DNA from: Prostheceraeus crozeri
Taxonomy: Eukaryota > Platyhelminthes > Polycladida > Euryleptidae
Direction: 5' to 3'
Assembly: GCA_907163375.1 (NCBI GenBank)
Contig: CAJQUW010007077.1
Location: 45,945-109,944 of the forward strand
DNA: 64,000 nucleotides
Position numbers and translations under genes: made by a program. Below the pieces are notes generated by a model. The model made no database searches and was not told the DNA's origin. It saw only the letters and a list, made by a program, of their open reading frames with translations. The first letter of the stretch is position 1. The number at the start of each line of letters is the position of its first letter. Positions 42,394 through 53,571 of the stretch are shown piece after piece.

Positions 42394-44116
42394 GAGGGCT
42401 TTAAGTTGAGCTGCGTAGCCTTTAGATGGAAAAATAATGACCTGCTTCAGTAGACTATATTTGCATCAATATCAAACCTCAAATATCATGAACATAGAAA
42501 AAGACAAAATAGTAAGTCAATGCAAAAAGAGAAATACGCAAGTAACGCTAAAAGCGCAGTTCATTGCTTTGAGTCATTTTTTATGATAACATTACACCCC
42601 GAGTGAAAATTGAAAACAAACTTGCTTGAATTTGTTTCGCTTTGGTGTTGCAGCTGTTGAATGGAGCGGTTGTCAATCACAGCGCTACTGTTGTGATAAT
42701 GGATTTCTCCAATTCTTTTGTAAGATCGCACACCAGTTGACGAACGATGACCTGTTCTGGCCATTATCACTTGCTCGTCCACCCCTTGATTGAATAAACG
42801 AGTGGCACACGTCGCCCGGAGACTGTGATTGGATTTGAACCCATCAATTCCGACATCGTTACACAGTCTTTTGACTGTGGAAGCCAACAGATTGTGTCCA
42901 ATAGGGACATTTTTGAACCAGCACCGACCTTCATTATATGATGAGCAAATAACTGGTGTCAAATAGAAAGCAGGCGAGCAGTTTGGTGGCCTAAGGTCAA
43001 GATACTTCTTTAGAAGCAATGCATGAGACCTTTCGGGATTACTGATTGATAGCATATCGGTATGCCTCACTATCTTAGGCTCTATGCGACGATGCTTCAG
43101 TCCACCGGAATTGGTTTTCGAGACATTCTCGTGGTATTCTAACACGTAAAATTCGGTATTCACGTCCGGTTCTATTATTTTGATCTGGTCGATCGTCAAA
43201 GTCCGATGTTCTCTGCCGCTTTTTAACGCGAAATGAAGTCCGTTGTAAAACAGCAATGTATCAATGAGTGTGCGAGGACTCTGTCCACCCAAGACCTTCA
43301 TTGACCACATGCGTTCTTCTTCGGAGGCAGTGATGACTTCTGCTTGCCTCTTGCATACACCAACTCCCAGTCTTGAGGATTCAAAGCAAGCAGTGTCCAG
43401 TATCGACCGGAAGTGACGAAATTCATCCTGCTTAAACAGGTTAACAATTCGATCTTCTTTTAAGTGAGCATTGATACCTGCTACAATGCTCACGAGAGAA
43501 TCTCTGGATAACCTCGTACCATCACCCTTTACTATCTCGAAAATAAATTTAGCGAGCCAGTAATCTAGCTGCTGTAGTGATGCTGACTTTAGTTCCTCTG
43601 CTTTTGGCAGGGGGATTGTCGCATCGTCTCCGGAGAGAACGAATCTTTGGGTTTCCCATTTTTGATACAGTCCTACTGCCCACTTGTTTCGTGCTTTTGT
43701 ACCTTTGGGCATCAAATTTGCTGTTGTATTTTGCAGTTGTTCATCAGTCACATTGGTAAATCTTGATGTAGAAGACTCGACATATGAATCAAGTTCATTT
43801 ACGTGGAAGTTGCGGTTCATCACGTCAGTTATTTCTTCGGTAGTCAATCCTGATATCATATTATTCGGAAATTTGTTGAAGTCTAGCATTGGCCAGTTAC
43901 TTGCCATTAGTTTTCGATTTGATTGATCAATATCAATTCAGTGACATCTAAGTGACAGATATTCATGATTTTAAAAATCAAATATCTTCCATGGATCCAT
44001 GGACTTGAATCTGCTATGTCCATGCTTTCCCATAATGCATGAATGATCCAATTCTATGTATAGATCCCTGATAGATCCAATGCCATGCTGATATCCATGG
44101 TTTGAGGGCTTTAAGT
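42394..44116 (-). mobile_element. Candidate Crypton element between 13-bp direct repeats
   Basis: GAGGGCTTTAAGT occurs at 42394-42406 and again, in direct orientation, at 44104-44116. The only gene between them is a tyrosine recombinase. Cryptons move by site-specific recombination and leave short direct repeats. Thirteen bases is longer than usual, so the repeats could be element ends or chance. Confidence 0.45.
42561..43907 (-). CDS. Crypton-like tyrosine recombinase, intact ORF
   Basis: This single uninterrupted frame of 448 codons resembles the Crypton-derived recombinases found in animal proteins such as KIAA1958 and ZMYM relatives. An N-terminal region contains 'GTKARNKWAVGLYQKWETQR', like the helical SAM-like core-binding part. 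The C-terminal catalytic domain shows 'HSLRATCATRLFNQGVDEQV' (His361, Arg364), 'GHRSSTGVRSYKRI' (His387 and the nucleophile Tyr396). The first catalytic Arg is expected in 'FALR.G.EH', but here the residue is Lys229 ('FALKSGREHR'). The enzyme would cut and rejoin DNA through Tyr396. The open ORF among decayed elements suggests recent arrival or selection. No RT or other transposon gene is next to it, which argues against a DIRS element. Confidence 0.85.
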   Translation of the reverse strand: MASNWPMLDFNKFPNNMISGLTTEEITDVMNRNFHVNELDSYVESSTSRFTNVTDEQLQNTTANLMPKGTKARNKWAVGLYQKWETQRFVLSGDDATIPLPKAEELKSASLQQLDYWLAKFIFEIVKGDGTRLSRDSLVSIVAGINAHLKEDRIVNLFKQDEFRHFRSILDTACFESSRLGVGVCKRQAEVITASEEERMWSMKVLGGQSPRTLIDTLLFYNGLHFALKSGREHRTLTIDQIKIIEPDVNTEFYVLEYHENVSKTNSGGLKHRRIEPKIVRHTDMLSISNPERSHALLLKKYLDLRPPNCSPAFYLTPVICSSYNEGRCWFKNVPIGHNLLASTVKRLCNDVGIDGFKSNHSLRATCATRLFNQGVDEQVIMARTGHRSSTGVRSYKRIGEIHYHNSSAVIDNRSIQQLQHQSETNSSKFVFNFHSGCNVIIKNDSKQ

Positions 44117-44157
44117 AAATAAAGCCCGGCGATAATATAGCCCGATATCATGTATTA

Positions 44158-44266
44158 TAATGGATATAGCATGTTTTACCGTTCATTCATCCAATTATAA
44201 ACCTCAGGCCTCCGGCCTTCGGTTTATAATTTCATGAATGACCTCTAAAACATGCTATATCCATTA
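44158..44266. repeat. Long near-perfect hairpin
   Basis: TAATGGATATAGCATGTTTT at the left pairs with AAAACATGCTATATCCATTA at the right. Pairing continues through 'TTATAAACC' to a small GC-rich loop (CCTCCGG), giving arms of about 50 bases. The last codons of the minus-strand PLE protein ('GYSMF') overlap its right arm, so it may be the 3' terminus of that PLE or a fold-back element used as its end. Confidence 0.9.
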
Positions 44267-45170
44267 CTTAAAAATCGAACATCAATTAATGATGGTTTTA
44301 ACAGAGTAATGAACATAGTTTCCTTCGAAATCCTATCCAGCCGAGTGGCGGTAGGAGGAAGCTGATAGAAAGGAGCCGCGAGAAATCCATGGCCGCACAT
44401 AGCGATGTGTTTGCTCACATTTAATATAGCATAATGTTGATTATTTATGTGCTGTCTATGGACAGTAATACGATTTCTAAGTAAGTCACCCGATTGTCTT
44501 ATGTAGTATTTGCGGCAGCCAACGCACTCTAACTTATAAATGATGTTAGAGGAGAGACATGTAAGATTTCTATTCACTGTAAAAGATTTCATCGTAGGAG
44601 AATTTTGGAAACTTAATGGTTCTGCCCGTAATGAGTATATCGCAACATTTACAGCGCTTCTCATTACAACGTTGTATGCCCGTAATAGACCTTCGGTTAT
44701 TTTTGGATAGAATGGATAACAGAGATTTGGGTTGTCGGTAAGTTGCACGGAATTTGCAATTATGGAAAGAACTCAGCAAAGGTAAGATATTGGTAATTGG
44801 TTGGATAACTTCCCCATATACATTCGGATTGTTCCTGTTGTACTTGAGAATGAAGGAGATATAATTTTCAAATGACTTGATCTCTTGAATTGCAGGACTT
44901 TCATTTTCAGCTCTGTTAATTTCTGTTAGCTCTGTTAAAACTGGGTGATTTTTTGAAAAAAAATTTTAAAATAGATTTACGTCGAACAAAGGGAGCGATT
45001 GTTTTTTTCACACAATTATGACTAACCTCCCGTACGGACGAACTATGAAATCTGTTAATGGCGTCGTTCACCAAACTCCAAGGGTATTTTAACTTTACTA
45101 AGCGACTTCTCAACTTAGAATATCGGATTTTCCAGTTATTCGTTTCAGAAACAATACGTCTGATGCGCAT
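44245..45170 (-). pseudogene. PLE C-terminal part with GIY-YIG domain
   Basis: On the minus strand from right to left: 'NNWKIRYSKLRSRLVKLKYP' and 'WSLVNDAI' (the region after PLE RT), 'SFILKYNRNNPNVYGEV', 'RQPKSLLSILSKNN', 'CNEKRCKCCDIL', then 'SNIIYKLECVGCRKYYIRQS' with 'GDLLRNRITVHRQHI', a GIY-YIG nuclease with Arg in place of the Gly of YIG. Pieces lie in different frames. The protein ends at 44245 inside the long hairpin. Its subfamily differs from the PLEs at 1.6 and 46 kb. Confidence 0.82.
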
Positions 45171-45179
45171 AGCTTAACT

Positions 45180-45985
45180 ATATGGAATGTTTTTCACGAT
45201 GTGTCGGGGATGGGCCGAGTAATATGGAACAAAATTCATGCTGTCCGTCTGCTTTCTGTAAATGTCAGTTTGAATTTGTCTTGAAGCTGGCTCTACATAT
45301 ACAGACAAGGCCGATAAATAGTTGATGGATTTACAACAAGATCTTATTAATTGGCCTCGTCTTTCTTTTTATTTATTTATATACATACAAATAAGTAAAA
45401 GCCGCCATAGTGGCCGAAATCGATCGGCAATAGCAAACTTTTGCCTTTGATTTTCTTTTGGGATATAATTTCGTATTATCATTTCCCATTTGGGCTTCAT
45501 CATTTAATTATATATATGTATACAAGTAGCACAAAATTCAAAAATTTGACATTAGATGAGCTGAAATGCATCAGTTGTTTGGCTTCTTAGTGCAAAAAAT
45601 TCTCTCAAATATCTTCCTCTCGGTGGAATTAGCAAACACTCAATGTAAAATCATAGAAGTACGTAAAGAAACATTTGAAGGTATATCATGATAAAAAATG
45701 TTGATAGAATAAGCTATTGTGACAGCTTAATTGCTCACGAATGCGCATACGAAAAGTGCGATTTGTTTCACCAATGTAAAAATGAAAACATAAATTGCAT
45801 GCCAACATAAACGCAATATTCATAAGAAAACATGACTTATTATCATGACATAAACAAATTTCGCTGCAACTCAGCTTTTCCTTAAACGAAAATGATCAAA
45901 TTGAGAATTACTAGAAACTCTAGAATTACTAGAAAATCTAATTACAACGATACAAACTCGCATAATAAGTGCAACTTCGAAAAGT
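45180..45985. other. Unassigned AT-rich sequence
   Basis: No coding signal supported between two PLE remnants of opposite orientation. Confidence 0.5.
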
Positions 45986-45989
45986 AGTG

Positions 45990-48144
45990 TTCCAATGAAT
46001 AATTTTTGCAAATTATTGAGGAAATCAAGAATGCAAATGATGTTCTCATCTTAACATCCGATCAGACAAACCGACTTATTGCATCAGCTACCTCAACGTA
46101 TCATAATTTGGGATTACCTAATCTTCAGAATTATCATGAATGTCGTCCAGGACAACCTGTTTCTGTCCAATCTATGTTCAACAAAAGCTTAGCTAATTGA
46201 CTACTTAGTTCAACTTTATTGAAATTGAAATGTAGTGATCCATTACCGAGTGTGTTGAATATACTCCCTAAAGATCATAAAACTCCCCTGCAAAGTAAAC
46301 CCTTTATTTCGGCAATCGATACACCAGGAATATCGCTTTCAAAATTCTTCGCTCATCATGTGTTGTTCCCTTTAATTGAATTCATTCCCAAGCATTTGAA
46401 AACACATTTCTTTTGTCTCAATTGTAAATGATCTTACACTGAATTATCAAAACAATTATATTGGCGCATTTGATGCTACCAATCTATGTGGTTGTATTCC
46501 ATTAATAACTGGTGATAATTACATGTTTATTCAATTAGAGAATAGAAGCGTCTTCGAATTACATAAATCCGCTACTTTTATTGAAATCTTTGTTAATAGT
46601 TGATTTCGTAGAACTGGCTCGTTTGGCTATTATATCTGATATGATATTATGTAACGGAAAATGTTACAAACAAACAAATGGTCTTGCTGTGGGTAAATGA
46701 CCTCCCTCCATTTTTAAAGTAATGTGATTCATAATTATTTTGTCATAATACAACACATTCCAAACAAGATAATTATTTGGAAGCACCACATTGTTGCTGC
46801 ATTTGTTGCAAGCCTATCTCCCACACATGATATTCACATCAGAGGAATCAACGGACAAATAGATTCCTCTCATTGCTACTGTTGTTCATTTAGCTTCTAA
46901 CACTTTTGTGACATCATTTTACTCAATGAAGATACATAGAAGCCACTTTTTACCATGGGATAGTTTGGTTTCTGAACCAAGAAAAATTAACCTTCTTAAA
47001 AACTAAGGATTCACAGAACCTAAGGAGTCCCTAAGAATGCACAGAAATTGTTCGACTAACAAACAATTTGTCGGTCTTAATCTTTTGAAGTTAAGATTTT
47101 TGAATAATGGAAATCATAATGGAACTCATATTGTAGAATAATATTTGAAATTTAATTACAGCTTTAAAAAACAATCTCAACAGAAACAGAAATCGAAATA
47201 ACAATTGTTTGCGGATACCATACATAAATGAGATTCAATATAAAAAAGTCAGAAAAGAGTTGTCTAGTTTCCATTTTTCCTCACTTATTATTACTAAACC
47301 ATGTCAGCTTCATTTCACCGACCTTCATTTAGAATGACCTAATTACACCGATATGCAATGGATTCCAGGAATTTCAATTTTTGGTTCCAAAGCACTTTTA
47401 AAAGGAAAAAGTTAGCCGACATGTCTAGCTCTCCTCGCGAGTGTGCATTCAGAATATTAGAATGTTATAGAATGATATTGAATATCGCATAGAATATGTA
47501 GATATATAATATGATATAGAATTTTCATGGTAGTGTGTGTGTTCTATGACTGACGCGCAAGCAACACAATAGTGTATTCTAGGAACGCAGGAGCGTGTTC
47601 TACAACTTTTTAATCACAACCAGTTCTCCTTTATACTTTCTCAAATATCAAATTTCATCCAGATTCATTGTTTTCACGTTGATAACTCAATGCCCTTCAG
47701 AATAGACAGCTCCTGTTGTGATTACAAATAGTAATCAAAATTACACCGTGAATCTACACTTTGAATTCATAAGCAACAAACCAGTAGAGCATTTTAAGCA
47801 TGAATTCTTGTAATGCTTGTTAAGATAGACTATCACTTTCAGTTAAAGAAAAGGTGAGTTGCAACGAAAATTGTTTATGTCATTATAATAAGTTATGTTT
47901 TCTTAAGAATATTGTGTATAAAATAACACACAATTTATGTTTTCATTTTTATATTGGCGAAACTAATCGTACTTTACGCATGCGTATTCGTGAACATTCA
48001 AGTTGTCATAATAAATCATTCTATCAACACATAATTTTTTATCATGATACACCTTCAAATGTTTCATTGTGCATATATAATATACCAGTGACGCAGTCTC
48101 CGTGCCTGAGAGGCCTTCGCCACATAACCAAAAATAGTAACTAA
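45990..48144 (+). pseudogene. Decayed PLE, RT through GIY-YIG
   Basis: The plus strand carries 'IIEEIKNANDVLILTSDQTN' and 'SVLNILPKDHKTPLQSKPFI' then 'SAIDTPG' (PLE finger region). Next come 'YIGAFDATNLCGCIPL' (motif A region), 'KCYKQTNGLAVG' (motif B) and a worn stretch to about 47200. From 47854 a 96-codon frame contains 'LKNIVYKITHNLCFHFYIGE' and 'TNRTLRMRIREH', a GIY-YIG domain. Multiple breaks and a lost motif C show an old copy. Order and spacing match a canonical RT to GIY-YIG PLE. Confidence 0.8.
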
Positions 48145-48149
48145 CGTTC

Positions 48150-49440
48150 AATAAACAAAAGGCTCAAATAGTTTCATTTGTTTTTGAGAGCATCTTTACG
48201 TCTACATTGCACTTAACAGTCTCAAGTCACTACTCTCAAATACGCTCAGAGCGCCAGCGCTCAGCTGTCAACTGCAGGATCTTCAAGCAATCACACAGCA
48301 GCAGGGAATGGTGTGTTTGTGTGACAGTTTGAGCGTGCTTAGATCCATTGTTCGACTTGTCTTCTGCCGATATGAACGCAGTGGGAAATACATTGCAACA
48401 ATGCAAAAAATGATCTATTTATAAATTCTTAGATTCAGATACCAAGAGGCGCAAATTTTCCCTATCTGTGGCTTCGCCAAATTTTGGTGAGGATGATGAC
48501 GTTGAATCGTCGTGTCTGCGCTCACCAATGAAGAAAGGTTGAATGTCGGAAGGTTAGATGCCGCTGAAGGATAGAACGATGCACGTTCCATAATTTGATG
48601 TGTGATTCAGTCAGTGATTTTAATATTTCAAGTTGTTTGGTGAATGGTGATACTACAGGGTGTCGACAGACTTTCGATTTTCATCTTCCCGTATTTTTCC
48701 CGGATATCAATATTTTTCAAGAGATACTAAATTTGCCTTACAACTTATTGATAAAATTACAAGCAACGTATTTAATATATTCCCAAAACTTCTCTATTTA
48801 CAATGGTACTGAGAAACTCTGTCATCGATGTGCATAGTCATGTTAACAAATTGGAAATCAGCTACATATTCAGCCTACATGTATACTTAGGATAGTTTGG
48901 ACTTCCAATGTGTAATGCATATGCTTGTTCCAATAAGATCCTTAATACAAGACTAGGCTCAATTTTATGTAAATTCATATTTGTAATTTAACTGTCATCT
49001 ATTCAAGTTGGAGCAAATGAGTAAAACAGTTTAGTATTTTCCAAACACGGTCTCGAATCATGTCTATACATACACGAGTATGAATATCAATATCGCATTT
49101 CCACCATTGATAAATTTGGACAAGAACAATTCACTTGCTTACACGGGTGAATATTACTATTAATCCGAAAGAAATGCTATCGAAAATAGATGTAAAACGA
49201 GTGGAATAACATTTGGAATGCAATGCCATCATCAGTAACAGTCCATTGAAATGTATCTGATTTTGAGTGAAACGAAAATGACGGCAATATAACTTCAGAT
49301 CAACCACGGACTCTTTGATGGTACATATCAGTTCATGAACAAAGATATATACAATCAAGAAGTGATTGTATCAACCCAATACCATGTGCAATTAAAATAT
49401 ACAAAACCCATCCATACTGGTAAGATGGCATTCTGGAAAA
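48150..49440. other. Unassigned sequence
   Basis: No gene supported. 'ACAGGGTGTCGACA' at 48656 has an inverted partner at about 51548-51561 (see findings). The region between 48760 and 49440 shows nothing I recognise. Confidence 0.45.
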
Positions 49441-49448
49441 TCCCAGAG

Positions 49449-50804
49449 ATGGTACATGGGATGAAAGTTGCAGAACACGTCCTTGAACAAAGACTCCGAT
49501 CGATGGTTGCTCAGGATGAGATGCAATTTGGCTTCATTCCCGGCAAGTCAACAACAGATGCTATCTTCATAGCCAGACAACTGTTGGGAAACACGCAACT
49601 CTTCCTAGCATTTGTCGATCTGGAGAAGGCGTTCGACCGTGTTCACCGTGAAGTCCTCCAATGGGCGCTTCGTCAAGCGGGGGTTGAAGAGTGGCTAGTG
49701 CGGTCAGTGATGACTATGTACAAGGGAGCGAAGACCTTTGTGCGCTCTAATACCGGGGACAGCAGCGAATTCGAAGTGAAGGTTGGTGTTCACCAAGGCT
49801 CGGTGCTCAGTCCATTGCTGTTTGCCGTGGTGATGGACTCCGTCTCCAAGAATGTACGGGAAGGTCTTCCTTTTGAAATAATGTATGCTGATGACCTCGT
49901 TCTCATGGCACAGTCTGTTTCTGAGCTCAAGGGAAAGTTGCTTCGGTGGAAAGCGAGCCTAGAAGCGAAGGGATTGGCCATCAATGCTGCGAAAACTAAA
50001 GTCATGGTGACCGACGACAGGGACGACTTGAAGGTGTCTTATTCCGTCAAGTGGCCGTGTGGTATTTGTGGTAAAGGCGTTGGTGCCAATGCAATCAGGT
50101 GTTGCTCATGCTGCAAATGGATACACTGGAAGTGCACGCACATCAGAGGACGGATAGCAAATGCGCCGCAAAACTACTCGTGTAGTAGGTGTGAAAACGC
50201 GAGCCAAGACCGAAGCCAACAACCCAAGACCACTTCACTGGATATGGATGGTGACTCAGTTGAGAAAGTCGAGAACTTCTGCTATCTTGGAGACGTGCTC
50301 GAGTCAAGAGGAGGTGTTGACTTGGCGGTGACGACGAGAATCCGTGGCGGATGGAAGAAGTTCAAGGAGCTGTCTGCCTTCCTAACATCAAAGGGCCCTT
50401 CGCTTATGACAAAGGGAAAGGTGTATGCTGCGTATGTGAGGCAATGCATGACCTACGGGTGTGAGACGTGGGCAATGCGGTCAGACCACGAGCACTTGTT
50501 GGAGAGAGCAGAGATGAGGATGGTGAGATGGATGTGCAGGGTGAAGCTGACAGACAGGAGATCAAATGATGAACTAAGAAAAGCAAGGGTGGACGAGATG
50601 GAGGTGGAAGGAAAGAGACCATCAGGCAGGGCGAAGAAAACGTGGAGACACACAGTCCGAGAAGACATGCGGAAATTTCGTTTGAAGGAGGAGGACGCTT
50701 TAGATCGTGAGTTGTGGAGAAGAGCCATCAGAAGGAACCCCGTCCAACCCAGCGAGTCTGGAAAACGGACGTAAAAGGATTGGTTGATTGATTGATATGG
50801 TACA
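49449..50804 (+). mobile_element. 5'-truncated LINE with open RT frame
   Basis: ATGGTACA at 49449-49456 and 50797-50804 are candidate target-site duplications around a LINE body that starts inside the RT domain and ends in GATTGGTTGATTGATTGAT repeats. The 8-bp duplication is short, so the exact boundaries are uncertain. Fragments of what looks like the same family lie at 58338-58800 (endonuclease) and 62061-62245 (C-terminus). Confidence 0.7.
49455..50774 (+). CDS. LINE reverse transcriptase with PHD-like finger
   Basis: The frame is open from 49335 to 50774 without a break; codons before about 49455 are probably flanking DNA. RT motifs are 'DEMQFGFIPGKSTTDAIF', motif A 'AFVDLEKAFDRVHREVL', motif B 'GVHQGSVLSPLLFAVVMD' and motif C 'IMYADDLVLMA' (catalytic Asp pair kept). 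After 'INAAKTKVMV' a zinc finger is inserted: 'WPCGICGKGVG', 'RCCSCCKWIHWKC', 'YSCSRC', a C4HC3 PHD-type spacing. Then 'VENFCYLGDVLESRGGVD', 'YGCETWAMRSDHEHLLERAE' and 'GRAKKTWRHTVREDMRKFRL' follow. The finger probably binds nucleic acid or chromatin. Lack of endonuclease and 5' sequence means this copy cannot move alone. Confidence 0.92.
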   Translation, partial: HGMKVAEHVLEQRLRSMVAQDEMQFGFIPGKSTTDAIFIARQLLGNTQLFLAFVDLEKAFDRVHREVLQWALRQAGVEEWLVRSVMTMYKGAKTFVRSNTGDSSEFEVKVGVHQGSVLSPLLFAVVMDSVSKNVREGLPFEIMYADDLVLMAQSVSELKGKLLRWKASLEAKGLAINAAKTKVMVTDDRDDLKVSYSVKWPCGICGKGVGANAIRCCSCCKWIHWKCTHIRGRIANAPQNYSCSRCENASQDRSQQPKTTSLDMDGDSVEKVENFCYLGDVLESRGGVDLAVTTRIRGGWKKFKELSAFLTSKGPSLMTKGKVYAAYVRQCMTYGCETWAMRSDHEHLLERAEMRMVRWMCRVKLTDRRSNDELRKARVDEMEVEGKRPSGRAKKTWRHTVREDMRKFRLKEEDALDRELWRRAIRRNPVQPSESGKRT

Positions 50805-51078
50805 ATGAAACAGTTTTATAGAATCACGATAGACAGCACGTTCGTTTTGAAGAATGATGCAATATCCTTGAAAATAGCTTGGAAAATTTGCTGAAAGTGA
50901 ACTCCATAACTGCAATAAGACCAGTACATTATTGTCATTAAGCAGTATACTTTAATTTTTGAAGTAGAATGTTCAATACATAAAAAGTAATGTCGTTCAA
51001 TTTTTCATTTTATCCAATTACATTTGTTTAAACTCCATAAATTATCAAAATTCTCTCTGAGCAGCATTATTGTTAAAT

Positions 51079-51470
51079 CTAACGAGTTAAGACAAATTCG
51101 TCTATGTAGCCGAGGCTGCTTGGTTGATAACTCGATGAGTTAATTTAATACTTATATTTCGGCTGTCACAGCACTTTTCAAAGTAGTGTATAGAGTAGAA
51201 AAGATTTACAAATGGAGTACAAAGCTATATAAAAATGTTTTCAAAAATCAAAATGTCATGTATAAACATATATATGATATATATATATATATGACATTTT
51301 GATTTTTGAAAACATTTCTATATAGCTTTGTACTACATTTGTAAATCTTTTCTATTCTATACTTTGAAAAGGGCTGTGACAGCCGAAATATAAGTATCAA
51401 ATTAACTCATCGAGTTATCAACCAAGCAGCCTCGGCTACATAGACGAATTTGTCTTAACTCGCTAGATTT
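51079..51470. repeat. Large palindrome centred on an AT dinucleotide run
   Basis: About 185 bases at 51079-51265 recur as reverse complement at 51290-51470. Shared words are 'GAGTTAAGACAAATTCGTCT', 'GCCGAGGCTGCTTGGTTGAT' and 'TACAAAGCTATATA'. The centre is (AT)n. Each arm holds 'GGCTGTGACAGCCGAAATAT' (or the one-base variant 'TGCTGTGACAGCCGAAATAT'), a stem II plus GAAA block as in PLE hammerheads, but the CUGANGA box is missing. It is probably a head-to-head pair of PLE-type terminal repeats. Confidence 0.9.
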
Positions 51471-51764
51471 GTTTAAACTCTGTAATTTTCAGGAATCCCT
51501 AAAAATTTCAAGCGGTCATGACCATTTTCAAGGGTTTTCCAGGATTGTTGACACCCTGTACTATGTATATGTCGGCGATTTCATCAGTGGTTATTCTCTA
51601 CACCGGCGAATCGTCCGAGGGATTATGCAGAAAAATTAGCCATCGTATACGAAGTTAATGGCGTTGAAATAAAAACTAAACTACTCTCAAAGGATCGAAT
51701 ATGATGAGGAGCACAAAAACATTTTAACAGCCCTAAAGTTGATACATGTAGGTAATTGACAAAC

Positions 51765-53187
51765 TATAATAGAATAGAAAATATATTTATTCCCCAAACA
51801 AAATCAGTTTCATGCATCTTTTACAAATGTGAATACAAATTTTTCATGACATAACGTAAAGACTGTCAATTGGAGAAAAGGACCAGATGACCCGCACACG
51901 GGGTATAAAGCCTGGCCCTATTTTTTGCTTACAAGAAAGAAAATGTATAATACGAGTACAGAATAATACAAGAACACGTGTATATTAGAATATATAATAC
52001 GGGTATGTACATTATGCATGCACGCATAATTATGAAGCACATAGAAGGATATTTGACCTATTCATGCAGATCTATGTACATCATATCAAAAATAATTCAT
52101 TTTATCTATCATTAGTGATTTTAATTTTTGCTTGAATTCTTTTGTTGTTTTAGCTTTTTTAATGTTGCTCGGCAGACCATTCCACAAAAATGGTATTCTA
52201 AATTTACTACTCTTTTGCTCTAGTGATTACTAAAATATGGGATTTTAAAGTTTTCACTACGCCTAGTTGATTCTTCTAAATGGGTTTTGTAGTATGCTGG
52301 CAAGCTGCTATCATTGTATTTTATTTTATATGCGAGAGTCAGTAGCTCGAATTCATGCATAGTTTCCACATTCATATACTGTTCACTTTTGTAAAACGAT
52401 ATATCCAATGACTGTTTTTCCTTGCGGTATATTATCTTGATCAAGGTCTTATGTAAACGCTGTAGTTTATTAAGTGACCGTTTGTTGCCACTACCATATG
52501 CTATTAAGCAGTATTGAATAGAAGGGAGACATAGTTGTTCGTGTAGTACGCGTAATGTTTTTAATGGCATGATATCTCTTAGCTTGTATAATGTCGGTAT
52601 AAATGTTTTCAATTTATTGATTATCGATGAGATATGATTATCAAATTTAAAGTTATTATCGAATTTGATTCCAAGAAATTTAGTGCTGTCTACTTGAGAT
52701 AACTTGCAGTTTTCTATTGTCAAATCAAAATGGACATTTTTGGTTTGGAGCGTGGGAGGAATGAACATTCCATCCATGCTTGAATTTTGTCCAATGACAT
52801 TTGGGCTTTTTCTATGGCACATTCAAGAGTCCTATCACTTACGATTAGATTGGTGTCATCCGCAAACAGACTGAGATCACCACAGACGTCTATATTTTTC
52901 ATGTCATTAATGTAGATCAAAAATAATAGTGGTCCTAAAGATGAGCCTTGTGGCACTCCTGTCTTTACCGTTAACACCTTTGATTGTACCTTATTGACGA
53001 GGACTTTATGTGGTCTGTCTCTCAGATACGAAGCAAACCATTCATGTACAAAGCCACGAATCTCTACCCTGTATAATTTTCCTAGCAGTATGTCCGTTTG
53101 AACAGTGTCAAAAGCCTTCGATATATCGAGATTTAATGCTATTGTAAATAAATTATTGGCTTTTGCGTAGTATATTTTATCCGTCAT
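51765..53187 (-). pseudogene. CR1-like LINE, 5'-truncated
   Basis: On the minus strand, 'IALNLDISKAFDTVQTDILL' (motif A), 'KTGVPQGSSLGPLLFLIYIN' (motif B) and 'LSLFADDTNLIVSD' (motif C intact) lie in one frame to 52720. After one frameshift comes 'DSTKFLGIKFDNNFKFDNHI', 'PSIQYCLIAYGSGNKRSLNK' and 'FELLTLAYKIKYNDSSLPAY'. A stop or shift near 52220 precedes the final 'WNGLPSNIKKAKTTKEFKQK'. The 3' UTR ends in AATAAATATATTTTCTATTC, a CR1/L2-type tail with TTCTA repeats. The endonuclease is absent. Confidence 0.9.
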
Positions 53188-53571
53188 TTTTAAGATCTAC
53201 ATTTTAACATCTAATAGACACAAGAGTCTTGCGTAGGCGAGAGCTTCCTCGAGAATGAATGTTATTTATAGTAATATCAGCTCCTTGACCAAGGCGATCA
53301 AGCGTCATAGGAGAAATCAACATTACATCTTCATAGTCATTTGATGTATAAAATCTTAGGAAAACAGAGTCGAGTTGACGAACTATCAGGTTAGGATTGC
53401 ATGGCTATTATGAGGCTGCTTGGAAAGAGAGGCTGTCACATAAGACTTGAAGTGAATTCATTCCACTCTGAGTTTCATTCCATTCTGTAGTCATGCATGT
53501 CAGCATGACTTGAATGCACATGTACTTGAACAAGTAAGTTTGAAAATTCGTTGCAATTAAAATAGCTTCGA

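Noticed and set aside
42561-43907. Tyrosine recombinase as part of a DIRS or Ngaro retroelement
   Set aside because: No RT or RNase H lies beside it within the candidate ends, and the flanking repeats are far too short for that group.
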